NCBI GenBank assembly: GCA_001600695.1
Contig: BCKQ01000014.1
Span: forward strand, 187,269 to 251,268
Length of the DNA stretch: 64,000 nucleotides
Reading direction: 5' to 3'
From: Ascoidea asiatica
Taxonomy: Eukaryota > Ascomycota > Saccharomycetes > Ascoideales > Ascoideaceae
The notes under the pieces are model-generated. The model was given only the letters and a program-made list of their open reading frames with translations, ran no database searches and was not told the DNA's origin. The translations under genes were made by a program, and so were the position numbers. This document shows, in pieces, positions 21,208 to 32,689 of this stretch; positions within the stretch are counted from its first letter, which is position 1; every line of letters starts with the position of its first letter.

Positions 21208-23811
21208 GACCATCACGTGACCTTGGCTTGCAGTCTTACTGCATAAATTAAAACGCAGAAAAGAAAACTTCCACGCAGTTTGAAACGCAGTTTTAGTTAC
21301 ATACCAGCCGCACGTTACCAGCCCCAAACACGGCGCGTGGCAATGCCTTGCCTGCCCAAGGAGATCCGTGACCCTGGCGAAATGGCTCCGGCCACGGCTT
21401 TTGCGGCAGGGATCGCAGAATTGCACTCACCTCGTGGAAATAACCGAAAATCTAGTTTTTCGAGATATCCAAGAAAAAAAAAGATGGTTTGTTTCCGAAT
21501 GAGAAATCTCTATGTTAAAGAAAATAGCTTTCTTACTCGAATAAATAAATGTTTATTTCCTAAGGATTGAGAGAGGTCAATTTTAGGTTTCTTTCGCAAT
21601 TATAATGTCGATAATATGATTTCAACAATATTATTTCGACAATTTCGATTGACTTGGCTTTTCCCCTTTCTCGAATTATATTTTTCTTTGAATCAACTTT
21701 ATAAAAGAAAATCAAAAAAAAAGATAGATGGGAAAGTCATTTATCTTCAATCATGATTTTTTCTTAATTTATTCATATTGAAATATATATTTTAATATTT
21801 CCTTCAAAGGTATTATTCAAAAGCACATGTTCTAGGTGCCAATTATTTAATTCAATAGATTTATTAAATTAATTGTTTTCTTTTTTTTTTTTTTCGAGTA
21901 AATGCCGTTTGAATTCCTTTTGTTTCTATTCAAGTAAATTTATACCAACTTATTTTATTTTATTTCAAATCGTCTATGAGACAAATAATCAAAAAGAGAA
22001 GTAATTTAATAGAAAATTTCTTTTATTAGTCTATATAAACGTTTTCTCCATTCTTGAAAATATAAAAATTTATTTTAAATATAGAATATCTAGAATATTT
22101 TATTTAATAACTTACGAGAATTATTGTATTCGAATTTTTATAACTCTATCTTCGATTCTTTATTCGATTCCTTAATTAATTCCTTATTCAGTTCCTTATT
22201 CGATTCCTTGTTTAATCTTTTATTCAATGATCATTAAAAACTTTTCCGAATAACTTTTAACTTAAAAGATTTTAAACGAGATGTTTTGTGAAAAAAATAA
22301 TCAAATAAAACAATACAAAATTAAAACTGTGGAGAAATTTTATAAACTCTTAAACTATTATGGCTTCTTCTAAATAATAATGATATTCAAATCTTTAATT
22401 TCAATAGTAAAATCATAATATCTGATCTAAAATCTTTAATATTAATAATTTTATTTACTTTTGATTTCTTTTGTTTATTCTTCTTTTAGCCGTTTATTGA
22501 ATTTTTATTTGAATTTTTTAACAGAAAAATATCTCTTAAATGTAAAACGTTTATTAACTTTTGACACATTTATTATTCTATTAACTTAAATCCTTTTAAG
22601 ATGTTTTTTCTATTATTTTTTTTTCTATTCAAATCCTTTTCAAATGTTGGTTTTGAATGTTCATTCAATTTCTCATACAAAACACCAATGTTAACAAAAA
22701 TCTTGTTTATTGTATGATAAGAAGAGCAAAAAAAGCTTGGTTACTGCTGAGTACAAGTTCAACGCCCATAAGTACAGATTGAAGCCTTTCAAAGAGTTAA
22801 AATTAAACAGGAGATTGCGTAACTGATAAATAATGAGAAAAAAAAAGAAAATGAATAATACTTAAAACAATTAGCAAAGAAAACAAAAACTTATGTTTAA
22901 TTTTTCACCAAGAAGAAGAAGATTTATTGTTCTTAGACCAGCAAAAGCAGCAACCTCAACAAAAAAAACAGTCATATAAAGAAGCAAGAGTTGCTCAAAC
23001 TAGCGATATTGAACTCAATCAGCTGGCTCATTAAGCATTTTCTAGTTGAAAAATATGCAAAGTTATAAAAAATTAAACATTTATTCTTCTCTTTCAACGC
23101 TTTTGATGCCCTTTAATTTTCGCTTATTTAAAACCTTATTAACCCATTGGCCTTGCCAGTGAGTTAACTGCTTGTTTTTAGACCTTTTGGCCTTGAGACA
23201 AGAGAAGATAGCCTGAGAATAAAACCCATTTTAATGCTCTTTTTTTAATGAAAGGTCCATAGAAGCCATAGAATTTACAAAAAATATAAAAATTAAATAC
23301 AAAAAGTATTGAAATTAGTTAAAATAGAAAAAATTAAAAAGTTATAAACATATGAATATATAAAAATATTAAAATTATGATTTTTTATTCACACCATTCG
23401 CAGACTTACATATTTACACTAGAGTTTCGTAATACAATACTATACTTTCCTATTAATAATTTACCAAAGTTAACTTGAATTATTCATATATTTTTATTCT
23501 TCATTTGATTCTCTATTTAATTAAACAGATTCAATTTCAAAGATATTTTTATAAGTATTAATATAAATATTGTTATAAGTACGCAAGAATTTATCTTGAT
23601 TTTGATCTTTAAGATATATTTTTGATTTTAAATTATTTTATTTTTATTCAATCCAATTCATTATAGCTTATATATACTATTTAAATATTCTAATAAGATA
23701 AACTAAAACCAAATTATATTATATTATATCGCATTATTATACTAAATAATATCAAATCAGAAAACCAATAAATTTCAATAAATTTCAAATATTCAAAAAA
23801 TATTCTTAAGT
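21208..23811. other. Gene-poor region with an orphan promoter-like island
   Basis: The first 250 bp (about 21208-21460) are much richer in G and C than the surroundings. They contain a CACGTG-type site (TCACGTGA, 21213-21220), several ACGCAG motifs (about 21253-21293) and CGG/CCG triplets, as in a yeast promoter, but no gene follows for more than 2 kb. The two ORFs of 79 and 96 codons here have no normal start or no protein-like sense. From about 21560 the sequence is AT-rich. Relic coding sequence lies at about 22741-23036. Confidence 0.5.
22741..23036 (+). pseudogene. Relic of a protein gene, possibly a syntaxin-like SNARE
   Basis: Broken but coding-like sequence is seen on the forward strand. 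One frame reads QIEAFQRVKIKQEIA, stop, LINNEKKKENE, stop, YLKQLAKKTKTY. Another continues EEEDLLFLDQQKQQPQQKKQ and SYKEARVAQTSDIELNQLAH before a stop at about 23034. The order helical Gln-rich segment, acidic Leu-Leu-Phe, poly-Gln linker is reminiscent of fungal endosomal/vacuolar syntaxins (Pep12/Vam3), but this is a weak resemblance from memory. The SNARE motif and membrane anchor are missing. Confidence 0.25.
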
Positions 23812-23982
23812 ATGAGTAACAGAAATCCAAGTAATCACAATCAATGTATTCAAGTAATTAGATTAGATTATAGTAATATACCTACAATAAATATAGATGA
23901 TGATAGATACTTTCAGAATAATAATGATGATAGAAATCATGAAAAAAAAGGACTACTATCAAAATTGTTCAAAAAAAACTAA
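23812..23982 (+). CDS. Small hydrophilic protein of 56 residues, unknown function
   Basis: An ATG at 23812 opens a 56-codon frame ending in TAA at 23980. The product starts MSNRNPSNHNQC, has an acidic middle (INIDDDRYF, NNNDDRN) and a basic, amphipathic end (KKGLLSKLFKKN). The sequence uses the A/T-ending codons of neighbouring genes, and the leader is A-rich, as in yeast. The basic amphipathic tail could touch a membrane. No family is recognised. Its survival in a region otherwise full of stops is the main reason to list it; it could still be chance. Confidence 0.4.
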   Translation: MSNRNPSNHNQCIQVIRLDYSNIPTINIDDDRYFQNNNDDRNHEKKGLLSKLFKKN

Positions 23983-24898
23983 TATGCTCATCAATTCATC
24001 AATTTAACAAATCATTAGTTCTTCAATTATTCATATCTAATGAAGGAAACTAATTCATAAAACTCTTACATTTTTTTTTTACTATATTCGTTATTTCGAT
24101 AATCTCATAACTCTTAATGACTTTCAAGCTAATTCTAAATAAATTTTCATTATCATCTTTTCATTTCTTCATTGGAGTAACTTTTAATTGTCATTTTTAT
24201 TTTTCAAAACTATATCTTTTAAAAAAACAAATCAAAAAACATATTAATATTCAGTTCTCCTTTTGTACTTTATTTATCTTATTTATTGCTGGTCTCAAAA
24301 CTTTTCATATTTTATATCTTCAACTTTTCAAAACATATTTTCTCCAAAAAATAATAATAATTCTAATACTTTCTTTACTGATTTACTTTACAATTAATTA
24401 CTTTCATATTGCTTTTTTTTCTAATATTCAATAAACAATCAAAATCAATAAATAAACGTTTAAAAAAACGCCGTAGACAAAACAAAAGAACAATCGACGC
24501 AGAGACCACAAACACGGGTCTGGTTTGATTTTCCCTTTTTTGGATTTATATTTCGGAATTTCGAGGGGCACTTGACTCTTTTGGTTGAAGAAGTTTTTCG
24601 GAATTACTTGAAAACGGGTATAAAGAGCCTCGGAAGTCATGCTCATCAGCTTTTTCCCCCTTTTAATTTATGAGATGGACTCCGGTTTTTTTGAAATATT
24701 CCACTTTGGGAAATTAGGTTTGTATTCCGGTCACTGAAAATTTTTTTTTTTAGAGTTATAAATTTATTTAATTTTTCAGTGGATTTAAATGAGATTGAAA
24801 GAAATAATCAGAAAATATTTGGAAAGATTTATAATAAATTTATATGACAAGAACTAAAAGAAGTTTTATTGTACTACCATAATATAGATTTATCAATA
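23983..24898. other. UTP20 upstream region
   Basis: The first part is T-rich with a 105-codon hydrophobic ORF (24117-24434) that looks like chance. From about 24465 to 24730 the sequence is richer in G and C, as expected for a promoter. It includes GATGAG- and TGAAAATTTT-type ribosome-biogenesis motifs, listed separately. Confidence 0.5.
24641..24750 (+). promoter_or_regulatory. PAC-like and RRPE-like motifs upstream of UTP20
   Basis: GCTCATCAGC at 24641-24650 contains CTCATC, the complement of the GATGAG core of the PAC box. TGAAAATTTTTT from 24735 resembles the RRPE motif. These two elements together are typical of yeast ribosome-biogenesis genes, and the gene they precede is one. Neither is a perfect consensus match. 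Confidence 0.4.
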
Positions 24899-27800
24899 AT
24901 GGCAAAAGCTAAAAAACCAAAATCTTTTGTTTCAACAACAAAAAGGTTTACTTTCAAATCTTTTCGTGAACAGATTGATTCAATTGATATCAAATCAAAT
25001 TTAAAATTATCAAATAATAATTATAATAGAAATTTTATAACAAGAGATAATCAAACAAATAATTTTTCTTATTATATATCTTCTGCTGATCATTGGAGAG
25101 ATATTAATTTATCTTCAGATTTTAATGAATTTTTAATAAAAACTGATTCAATTTCACAATCATTACCTCAAATTTTATATCATAAATCAATTATTTTTAA
25201 TGGTTTAAAATTTTATATATTAAAAAATGAACCAAGTTCATTACCTGTTTTTTTAGATCTTTTAATTAATTTCATTCATGATTTAAATGAAGAATTTTTA
25301 AATTTTTATATTGATTCATTAAATTTATTAATAAATATAATTAATTTAAATACTGAAAATATTAAAAATAATGATCTTGATTCAGAAGTAATTCAATCAA
25401 TTTTTACTACTTTAACTTTTTTATTTAAATATTTATCAAAATTAATATCTGATGATTCAATTTCAAAATCTAATTCAAATCTTAAAGATGATTCAAATTT
25501 TTTCATTTCAACTTTCAAAATTTTTTTACCATTATTAAAATCTAATAAAAAAGATTATATAGTAAGATTCATTTCTGAGGCTTTATCCTTTTTAATAAAA
25601 AAATCTTCTGAAGATAATTTAACTCAATTAACTTCTTTAATATTCAATGAAGAAAATGATGATCAAGTTTTTCAAAATAACTTATTTACCAATTCTATAA
25701 TTATTATCTTCTCAGAATCTTTCAAAAATGTCAAAGGATCAATTCATTTAAATTCCTTTAATCTAATTCCATTATTATTAAATCATTCTTTATTATCCTC
25801 AAATAAAAAAAATATCTCACTTATCTCAGATATTTTTTATAATGTTATAGTTTATGCTAATTCTCAAAATGCAATAAAATTCTATAACTCTATATTATCT
25901 CATACATTTTCTATAATCAGTTCAAATTCTTCACTCCTGGAAAATAATAATTCACAAAAACTAAACCCATTTTCCTTATTACATCTTTTAATATCATTAA
26001 TATTTGTTGAAAGTGGTAGAAAAATTAGTCTAGAAAATTGGAAATTAGTAAAATCCATAATTCCTTTATTACTTAAAGAAATTGAAAATAAAAATAAAAT
26101 GGAAGAAGACCAAAAAATCCAATCGATTTCAAATATCAATTATTTCTCTTTATTAATGTCTTTAATCCTTAAAAATTGTCAAATTATTGAGTTTCTTGTA
26201 ATTTATCACTCAGAATTATTTCAAATAATGTCTTCAAAATTAAATAATGGTGACAATTTTCTCTCTTTTATTGAACTCTCTACAAATATTGCAAAGGATA
26301 AAACAATATCTTATGGTAAAAAATATATTCAAGATCATATACTTAGAAATTGGTCAAAAGATCAAAAGAAAATTTCTATTTTTTTAAATAATTTAAATGA
26401 TAAGGGTATCGTTTCAATTGATCCAAAGCATGTTTCAAACACTCGTATTTCTGTAATTATTTCAAATGACTTTTATGATAATTTAATTCAAAATATAGGT
26501 TTAAATTTATCAAATCCATTAGAAATCTACTGGAGATTATTAATAATAAAATTTTGTTCAATCAAAAACAATAATATCAATGATTCAAATCTTTTAATCA
26601 AATTACTTGAAAATACTGCAACAAAAGATAACTGCTCACAATTCGAAAAAGACCTTTATGGTGATATACTAAATGCTTTATCATCCTTTAGTTTAAATCA
26701 CTCTCAAATTTCAATAATAACAAAGGACATTATTCAAAATTTTGAGAAACTAAAAAAAAGTTCTGTTTTCATTAATTCTTGTTCTGTTTTTTTTAAAAAA
26801 CATTTAAAAGACTATTTTTTGGCTTCTGAACTTTTACAGAAAGATTACATTAAGTTGATAAATTCAACTACTGAATCATTGGCTTTACCAAATCATAACC
26901 TTCGATTACTCAGTATAAAATTTATTCTTGACCTTTTAGCTCTTTTGAAAAAAGATATTCCTTCTTTAATCAACATGTGTTATAATATTGAAGAAAAAAT
27001 TCCTGCTGAATCAGATACAGTTAATGCACTTTCTAGTGCTGTTGCAATTTCCAAAGATATTGATGATTTAGCAAAAACTTACTCCATTGAAGATTTAACC
27101 GAAAAAAGTTCCTCTATTATAACATCTACAGTGATAAAGCTCATCTTTGGGTTGCTAACTGTTAAGTTTCAGCCTATCTCGGATGCTGTTTTTAAAAATT
27201 TTTCCATATTTACTAGAAAAAGCGAAGTCGAGATTTGGAATAAAGCAGAACAGTTTTTGCTATGTAAATACAATGAGCAGACTGAAGAATTTGTGCAAGA
27301 AGAAGGTCATCAAATATTTGACGAAGAAAACGCATCCCAAATGAATTACTCTACATCAGATGAGATATTCAAAAAATGGATTGACTCTAATGTAAATGTT
27401 TTAAAGACATATATGGCTCCTGATCATTCCTTAATATCTTATGCAGAAAATAAATCGGTAAAGCTCATCTATCAGGATGCAATGAGAGCAAAAACTTTAA
27501 AGGCATTGACTAAAGTTCCCGAACTTGGTCAAAAAAAATCGGCAGTTTTAGTGCCTTTTTTACTCCAGGACAGTGATGATTATCAAAAAACTTTTCAAAA
27601 GTCAAATTTACCTGAATGGCCAATGAATGATATTAATTTATTATTGGCAATGTTTGCTGAATTTCGTCAAATTAAGAATGTATCGAAAAATCAATTGGTT
27701 TATAATCATTTGCTTTCATTACTTTCAAGTCAAAATGCAAATGTTAGAAAGAATTCTTTGAAGTGTATAATCAATTGGAAAAATAAACATATTAATAAAT

Positions 27801-30800
27801 ATGCCGAAAACTTAAGGAATCTTTTAGACAGCACTCTATTCAAAGATGAAATAATTAAGCTTCTTATAAAAGGTGATGAAAGAATTATTGAAGATGATGA
27901 TGTTGAATATGTTATGCCTATAATTTTGCGAATTCTATTTGGGTGTTCCTTAGATACAAAAAGTAGTGGGTCTAAAAAAGGAAGAAAATTCGGTGTAATC
28001 AGAATATTACCTAATCTTGAAGTACCCTACATCAATGAATTTTTAAAGCTTGGATATAATAAAATTCCTTTTCAAAGTTTCTTTGAAGATGAGTCTCCCA
28101 TTAATTCTGAAGTTATATCTGAAAAACTATTTAGAAGAATGGCTGGTTTTATCAATGTCCTAAGTGAAGTTACAAGTACTCTTGGTTCTTCTTTCAAAAG
28201 TTGTCTTGAAACAACATTTAAACCATTGCTATTTTGCATAGCTATTTCCCAATATGCAATAGATGATAAGAATTGCTTGACAACCCCTGAGTTAGAAAAA
28301 GCGGCTAGAAATGTTAGACAACTTGGGTTAAGGTGTTTAGCAGAATTTTTTAAATTAGGTCTAAACATTCTTTCTGATTTTTCACAGTTAATTTTTGATA
28401 AAATCATCGAACCTCGTTTGCAAAAGTTTGATTCTGAAAATTTGCAACAACCTTCTTCGTTGTTGAATATAATAGTTTCTTGTGCTGAGAAAAAAGAATA
28501 TTTCCCTTTTTTATATCTATATGAGGGTGCGGCAGTTAAGGCTGTAATGTCATTAATGCTCAATATGAATGCTAAAGAAGTGGTGGTTTTAAAATGCATT
28601 GAATTCTGTACAGTAATTATTTCCAAGAAAAACAAGAGCGAAGATTTTGTTTATTTAACTGCATTGGTTATTGATGCTGTTCTTCATTCTTCTGAGGCTT
28701 TCAAAGAATTGAGTAGTTTCCAGGTTAATTCCAAAGCCATTAATCTTTTGTATCTTATAATTACGGGTGGTTATTTAACTGACGATGGTTTAATCAAAGA
28801 AATAATGCAGTTGCTTATAGAAAACTTAGATCGATCGCGTGGCTCTGAAATAAAACTTGATGATAAACTTAAAGTTTTGGAGTCCTTAACAAAATTGATT
28901 TTGGAATGTGATTGTTCATTTGAAGAAATAATACCCCTTTATGAATCAATTTCTAAATATTTCAAATTATATCGGGAAACTTCAGTAAGAGCTAAACTTG
29001 TTGAATGTTTAAATGCTATAGGAGAAAAAATTTCAGTATTTTCTAAAGTTTCTGAAATTGTTAAAGATTTGAATAGTTTTACAACTAGATTGAATGAAAA
29101 GGATCATTTGACTCGTCATAATGCATTTATTACTGTAAATGAAGAATTATATCTACAGCTCAATGAAAAACAATGGCTTCCTATTCTTTATAATGCCTTA
29201 TTTTTTATCAATGATGAGGAAGAATTATCTTTGAGAAAGGATTCATCTTTCACAATCTGTCGATTTATAGATTGCTTTTCTAAACAAGAATCACCTGAAA
29301 AAGCTTCCAGCTATATTTCCATATTCAAAACTATCGTTCTTCCCTATTTACGTTTGGGTTTACGCTCAAATAATCTTCTTGTCCAAGCGGAATATATTAA
29401 TTTTTTGGAGCATGCAGTTAGTCATTCACGATACTTTGATGGATTTGAGGATATGAAGGTACTATTATTTAATGGGGATGATGAATTAGACTTTTTCACC
29501 AACATTACTCATATTCAATTACATCGTCGTCAAAGGGCTATTAAAAGATTAAGAGAAGTATGCAATAAAATTTCTCCTGGAAATGTTGCTCATTACTTAT
29601 TTCCAATAATTGAATATTATGCTTTTTCGACAGATAATGATTTAAATAGTTTAATTGATGAAACTCATGCAACTATTTATTCATTGGCATTATGCTTGAA
29701 CTGGACTCAATTCAAAGCATTGAATAGAAGATACGTTTCATATTTGAGGAAAAGGGAGGAAACATTTAAGAATGTAATCAGATCAATAATTAGTGTCTCT
29801 AGAGCTTTGCATGACTCTATGAAAACTAAAAATGAAGATGAGCATAATCAAATAGCATTGCTTCAATTTGAATCTGATGATCTTCAAAGGTTTGTCTTAA
29901 AAGAAATAATGCCAATAATGACAAAACTTTTGGTGGATCGTGAAGAAGAATTTGTTTTATTAAGAGTTCCAATATCTGAAGCAGTAGTTTCTTTTCTTTT
30001 ATCGTTACCAAATGAGGCAATACAAACAGAACTTCCTGGATTTTTGACTAAGATATGTCAAATGCTTCGTAGTAAGTTTAATGATTTGCGTGAAGTAGTA
30101 AGAAAAAGTTTATGCAAAATCGCTTCTATGCTTGGGTCCGAATATTTAAGCTTTTTGCTAAAAGAATTGAAAGCTTCATTAAGAAGAGGCTCTCAGATGC
30201 ATGTCTTGGGATTTACTCTCCATGCCCTTTTAGTTTCTTTAAGTAAAGAATTAAAACATGGTGATTTAAATGATTCTGCTTCAATAATAGCTTCAGTTAT
30301 TATGGATGATATATTTGGAGAAACTGGTGAGGAAAAAGATGCTGAAGGTTATAAAAGTTCCATGAAAGAAGTAAAAGCAATGAAAAGTTATGATACAGCT
30401 GAAATGGTTTCGGGAAACATTTCTTTATCTTCTTTTCAATTTTTAATTGACCCAATAAAGTTATTGTTACATATGTCATTGTCCATAAAAGATAGAAACA
30501 AGTTAGATAATTTGCTTAAAAGATACGCAACTGGATTAAATAGAAATGATGAATCCTCAACCAAGGATGCTCTTCATTTTTGTTTTGAATTGTATAATGA
30601 GTCTAAAACTAATCCATTCAAATCCCAAAAGAAAAAAGAAAAGTTAACTGAAACAGAAGATCACTTTACAGTTAATCTAAGCTCTAAGGTTGAGAAAGAT
30701 TATCAAAAAGAGGCTGCCTTTTATTCAGTTACTTTAAAAAAGTTTGCTTTTGAACTTTTGAATTCTGTTTTAAAAAAAAATAGAAACCTAGTAACTGCAG

Positions 30801-32689
30801 AGAACTTATTAACATTAATCCCTTATTTAAGAGAATCTGCTACATCTGATGATGAATTATTGACTATTGCATGTTTGAAGGTTTTTAATCTAATTATTAT
30901 TGCAACATTTCCAGAAGAATGTAATAAGGAATTCAAATCTGTTGCAAAAAAAGCTTTAATTTTGATTAGAGACTCCCCTTCAACAAATGATGAATTGCCC
31001 CAAGCGTGTCTCAAATACCTTTCTTCTGTTCTTCGTCATAAGCCAGAAATTGAATTAAAGTCTTCAGCCATAAGCTATATTTTAGTTAAACTTCAGCCTG
31101 ATTTAGAAGAGCCGGATAAACAAGGTCTCGCATTCAATTTTGTTAGAGCCGTTGTTGGAGCACATATAATGGTCCCTGAAGTATATGATACACTAGATAA
31201 AGTTAAGCAAATCCTTGTAACAAATCCTAATAGGGAAATAAGAGATGTTTCTAGAACAGTATACTTTCAGTTTTTAATGGAATATGACCAAAGCAGAGGT
31301 AGACTTGAAAAACAATTGAAATTTTTAGTGGATAATTTAACCTATAAAGCTCCTGCTGGAAGACAATCTGTAATGGAGTTAATTCATTCAATTGTTTTAA
31401 AGGCTGATGCAAATTTAATAGGAAGATTATCCTCAAGTTTTTTCATTGTTTTAAGTAATGTTGTATGTACTGATGACTCTCCTAAATCTAGAGAGATGGC
31501 AGGAGAATTGATTAAACAGTTATTGAATAAGGTAAATCAAAAAGATTTACTCTCCGTAGAAAATTACCTTTCTGCATGGATTACTCAGAAGGATAATAAA
31601 TTATTGATGAGATGTGGATTACAAGTTTATAAACTATTTTTATCCAATTTTGGATTTGGAAAAAGTCCAAAGCTTGATTCAGTGGCAATTCAACGAATAA
31701 AATTTGGTTTATCTTTAGATAGAATGCAAAAGGATGTATTTTTTGAAGAAGAAGAACAAGAAAATAATGGAGATTGGGAGTTAATATTTGTTTCATTAGG
31801 ACTTTTACGTGAATTACTAGAAACCAACAAAGAACTTTCAAAAAATTCTCAAATGTTTGATGATAGTGTATCATTACTTTTATATCCTCATTCTTGGGTT
31901 AGGTTAGCTGCTTGCCAAACTGTTGCTAAATTATTACAAAGTAATAATATCAAGAAAAACGTAGATGCTCAAAAGCTTCAAAATATAGCATATAAATTAA
32001 TAAGATCTTTAGGAGCTCCATTATTAGATGAAACTTTAGGAAATGAAATTATCGGAGTTTTAAGAATGATATCTCAACTTTGGATAAAAGAAGAAACGCC
32101 TTATATTGAAATCAAAGAAATAAAAGAAGGTATTGAAGAAACTAATGAAGAGATTACCGTTGAAGGAAATAATAAAACTTCTAGTGAAGGTAAAAATTCA
32201 TTCAAGTTTGCAATTGATTGGTTAGTTAATAGAATTAGTGGATTATTGAGAAATGATTATAATTTTAAAAAACAAATACCGTCAAAAACAAAAGCAATTG
32301 AATTTTTTTCTGAATTAATAAAAATAATGTCAGTTGAAAAATTAGTTGATTTAAGTGAATTTATTTTATTGGCACTTTATTCTTTATCAATTTTACCTTA
32401 TGATTCATTTGATGGTTTTGAAAAATTAAAAAACATAGCGTTAGAAAATATGGATTTATTGGAGAAAAAAATTGGTACATCAAATTATACAAATATTTAT
32501 TCAAAAGTTCAAATGTCTGTAAATAAGAAAAGATCAGAAAGAAAAGCAAAAAGATCTATAATGGCAGTTGCTAATCCTCAAATTAGTGCTAAAAGAAAAA
32601 TGAGAAAACATGAAAGGCATAGAGAAACAAGAAAACAACCTAAAGATGCCAATGGGTTTTATCGTACCAAGAGAAAAAGAATTAATTAA
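24899..32689 (+). CDS. UTP20: U3 snoRNP / small-subunit processome component Utp20
   Basis: This very large nucleolar protein (2596 residues; about 2490 in Saccharomyces) of the small-subunit processome is needed for 18S rRNA maturation. It is built from HEAT-like helical repeats along its whole length. The N-terminus MAKAKKPKSFVSTTKRFTFKSF and the following SADHWRDINLSSDF...LPQILYH match the Utp20 start. The C-terminus is strongly basic (KRKMRKHERHRETRKQ, ending KRKRIN), as expected for nucleolar location and RNA contact. I chose the ATG at 24899; the frame is open for ten more codons upstream without an ATG. The N-terminal third is more AT-rich, with many Asn and Ser insertions. It converges on KRS1, 280 bp apart. 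Confidence 0.95.
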   Translation: MAKAKKPKSFVSTTKRFTFKSFREQIDSIDIKSNLKLSNNNYNRNFITRDNQTNNFSYYISSADHWRDINLSSDFNEFLIKTDSISQSLPQILYHKSIIFNGLKFYILKNEPSSLPVFLDLLINFIHDLNEEFLNFYIDSLNLLINIINLNTENIKNNDLDSEVIQSIFTTLTFLFKYLSKLISDDSISKSNSNLKDDSNFFISTFKIFLPLLKSNKKDYIVRFISEALSFLIKKSSEDNLTQLTSLIFNEENDDQVFQNNLFTNSIIIIFSESFKNVKGSIHLNSFNLIPLLLNHSLLSSNKKNISLISDIFYNVIVYANSQNAIKFYNSILSHTFSIISSNSSLLENNNSQKLNPFSLLHLLISLIFVESGRKISLENWKLVKSIIPLLLKEIENKNKMEEDQKIQSISNINYFSLLMSLILKNCQIIEFLVIYHSELFQIMSSKLNNGDNFLSFIELSTNIAKDKTISYGKKYIQDHILRNWSKDQKKISIFLNNLNDKGIVSIDPKHVSNTRISVIISNDFYDNLIQNIGLNLSNPLEIYWRLLIIKFCSIKNNNINDSNLLIKLLENTATKDNCSQFEKDLYGDILNALSSFSLNHSQISIITKDIIQNFEKLKKSSVFINSCSVFFKKHLKDYFLASELLQKDYIKLINSTTESLALPNHNLRLLSIKFILDLLALLKKDIPSLINMCYNIEEKIPAESDTVNALSSAVAISKDIDDLAKTYSIEDLTEKSSSIITSTVIKLIFGLLTVKFQPISDAVFKNFSIFTRKSEVEIWNKAEQFLLCKYNEQTEEFVQEEGHQIFDEENASQMNYSTSDEIFKKWIDSNVNVLKTYMAPDHSLISYAENKSVKLIYQDAMRAKTLKALTKVPELGQKKSAVLVPFLLQDSDDYQKTFQKSNLPEWPMNDINLLLAMFAEFRQIKNVSKNQLVYNHLLSLLSSQNANVRKNSLKCIINWKNKHINKYAENLRNLLDSTLFKDEIIKLLIKGDERIIEDDDVEYVMPIILRILFGCSLDTKSSGSKKGRKFGVIRILPNLEVPYINEFLKLGYNKIPFQSFFEDESPINSEVISEKLFRRMAGFINVLSEVTSTLGSSFKSCLETTFKPLLFCIAISQYAIDDKNCLTTPELEKAARNVRQLGLRCLAEFFKLGLNILSDFSQLIFDKIIEPRLQKFDSENLQQPSSLLNIIVSCAEKKEYFPFLYLYEGAAVKAVMSLMLNMNAKEVVVLKCIEFCTVIISKKNKSEDFVYLTALVIDAVLHSSEAFKELSSFQVNSKAINLLYLIITGGYLTDDGLIKEIMQLLIENLDRSRGSEIKLDDKLKVLESLTKLILECDCSFEEIIPLYESISKYFKLYRETSVRAKLVECLNAIGEKISVFSKVSEIVKDLNSFTTRLNEKDHLTRHNAFITVNEELYLQLNEKQWLPILYNALFFINDEEELSLRKDSSFTICRFIDCFSKQESPEKASSYISIFKTIVLPYLRLGLRSNNLLVQAEYINFLEHAVSHSRYFDGFEDMKVLLFNGDDELDFFTNITHIQLHRRQRAIKRLREVCNKISPGNVAHYLFPIIEYYAFSTDNDLNSLIDETHATIYSLALCLNWTQFKALNRRYVSYLRKREETFKNVIRSIISVSRALHDSMKTKNEDEHNQIALLQFESDDLQRFVLKEIMPIMTKLLVDREEEFVLLRVPISEAVVSFLLSLPNEAIQTELPGFLTKICQMLRSKFNDLREVVRKSLCKIASMLGSEYLSFLLKELKASLRRGSQMHVLGFTLHALLVSLSKELKHGDLNDSASIIASVIMDDIFGETGEEKDAEGYKSSMKEVKAMKSYDTAEMVSGNISLSSFQFLIDPIKLLLHMSLSIKDRNKLDNLLKRYATGLNRNDESSTKDALHFCFELYNESKTNPFKSQKKKEKLTETEDHFTVNLSSKVEKDYQKEAAFYSVTLKKFAFELLNSVLKKNRNLVTAENLLTLIPYLRESATSDDELLTIACLKVFNLIIIATFPEECNKEFKSVAKKALILIRDSPSTNDELPQACLKYLSSVLRHKPEIELKSSAISYILVKLQPDLEEPDKQGLAFNFVRAVVGAHIMVPEVYDTLDKVKQILVTNPNREIRDVSRTVYFQFLMEYDQSRGRLEKQLKFLVDNLTYKAPAGRQSVMELIHSIVLKADANLIGRLSSSFFIVLSNVVCTDDSPKSREMAGELIKQLLNKVNQKDLLSVENYLSAWITQKDNKLLMRCGLQVYKLFLSNFGFGKSPKLDSVAIQRIKFGLSLDRMQKDVFFEEEEQENNGDWELIFVSLGLLRELLETNKELSKNSQMFDDSVSLLLYPHSWVRLAACQTVAKLLQSNNIKKNVDAQKLQNIAYKLIRSLGAPLLDETLGNEIIGVLRMISQLWIKEETPYIEIKEIKEGIEETNEEITVEGNNKTSSEGKNSFKFAIDWLVNRISGLLRNDYNFKKQIPSKTKAIEFFSELIKIMSVEKLVDLSEFILLALYSLSILPYDSFDGFEKLKNIALENMDLLEKKIGTSNYTNIYSKVQMSVNKKRSERKAKRSIMAVANPQISAKRKMRKHERHRETRKQPKDANGFYRTKRKRIN

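Noticed and set aside
21280-21570. 96-codon ORF in the G/C-rich island, with a 79-codon ORF opposite
   Set aside because: The 96-codon frame opens at TTG, not ATG, and both are best explained by the G/C-rich promoter-like composition.
24117-24434. 105-codon ORF rich in Phe, Leu and Ile
   Set aside because: Composition follows from T-rich sequence; no domain, and the hydrophobic pattern is not that of defined membrane segments.
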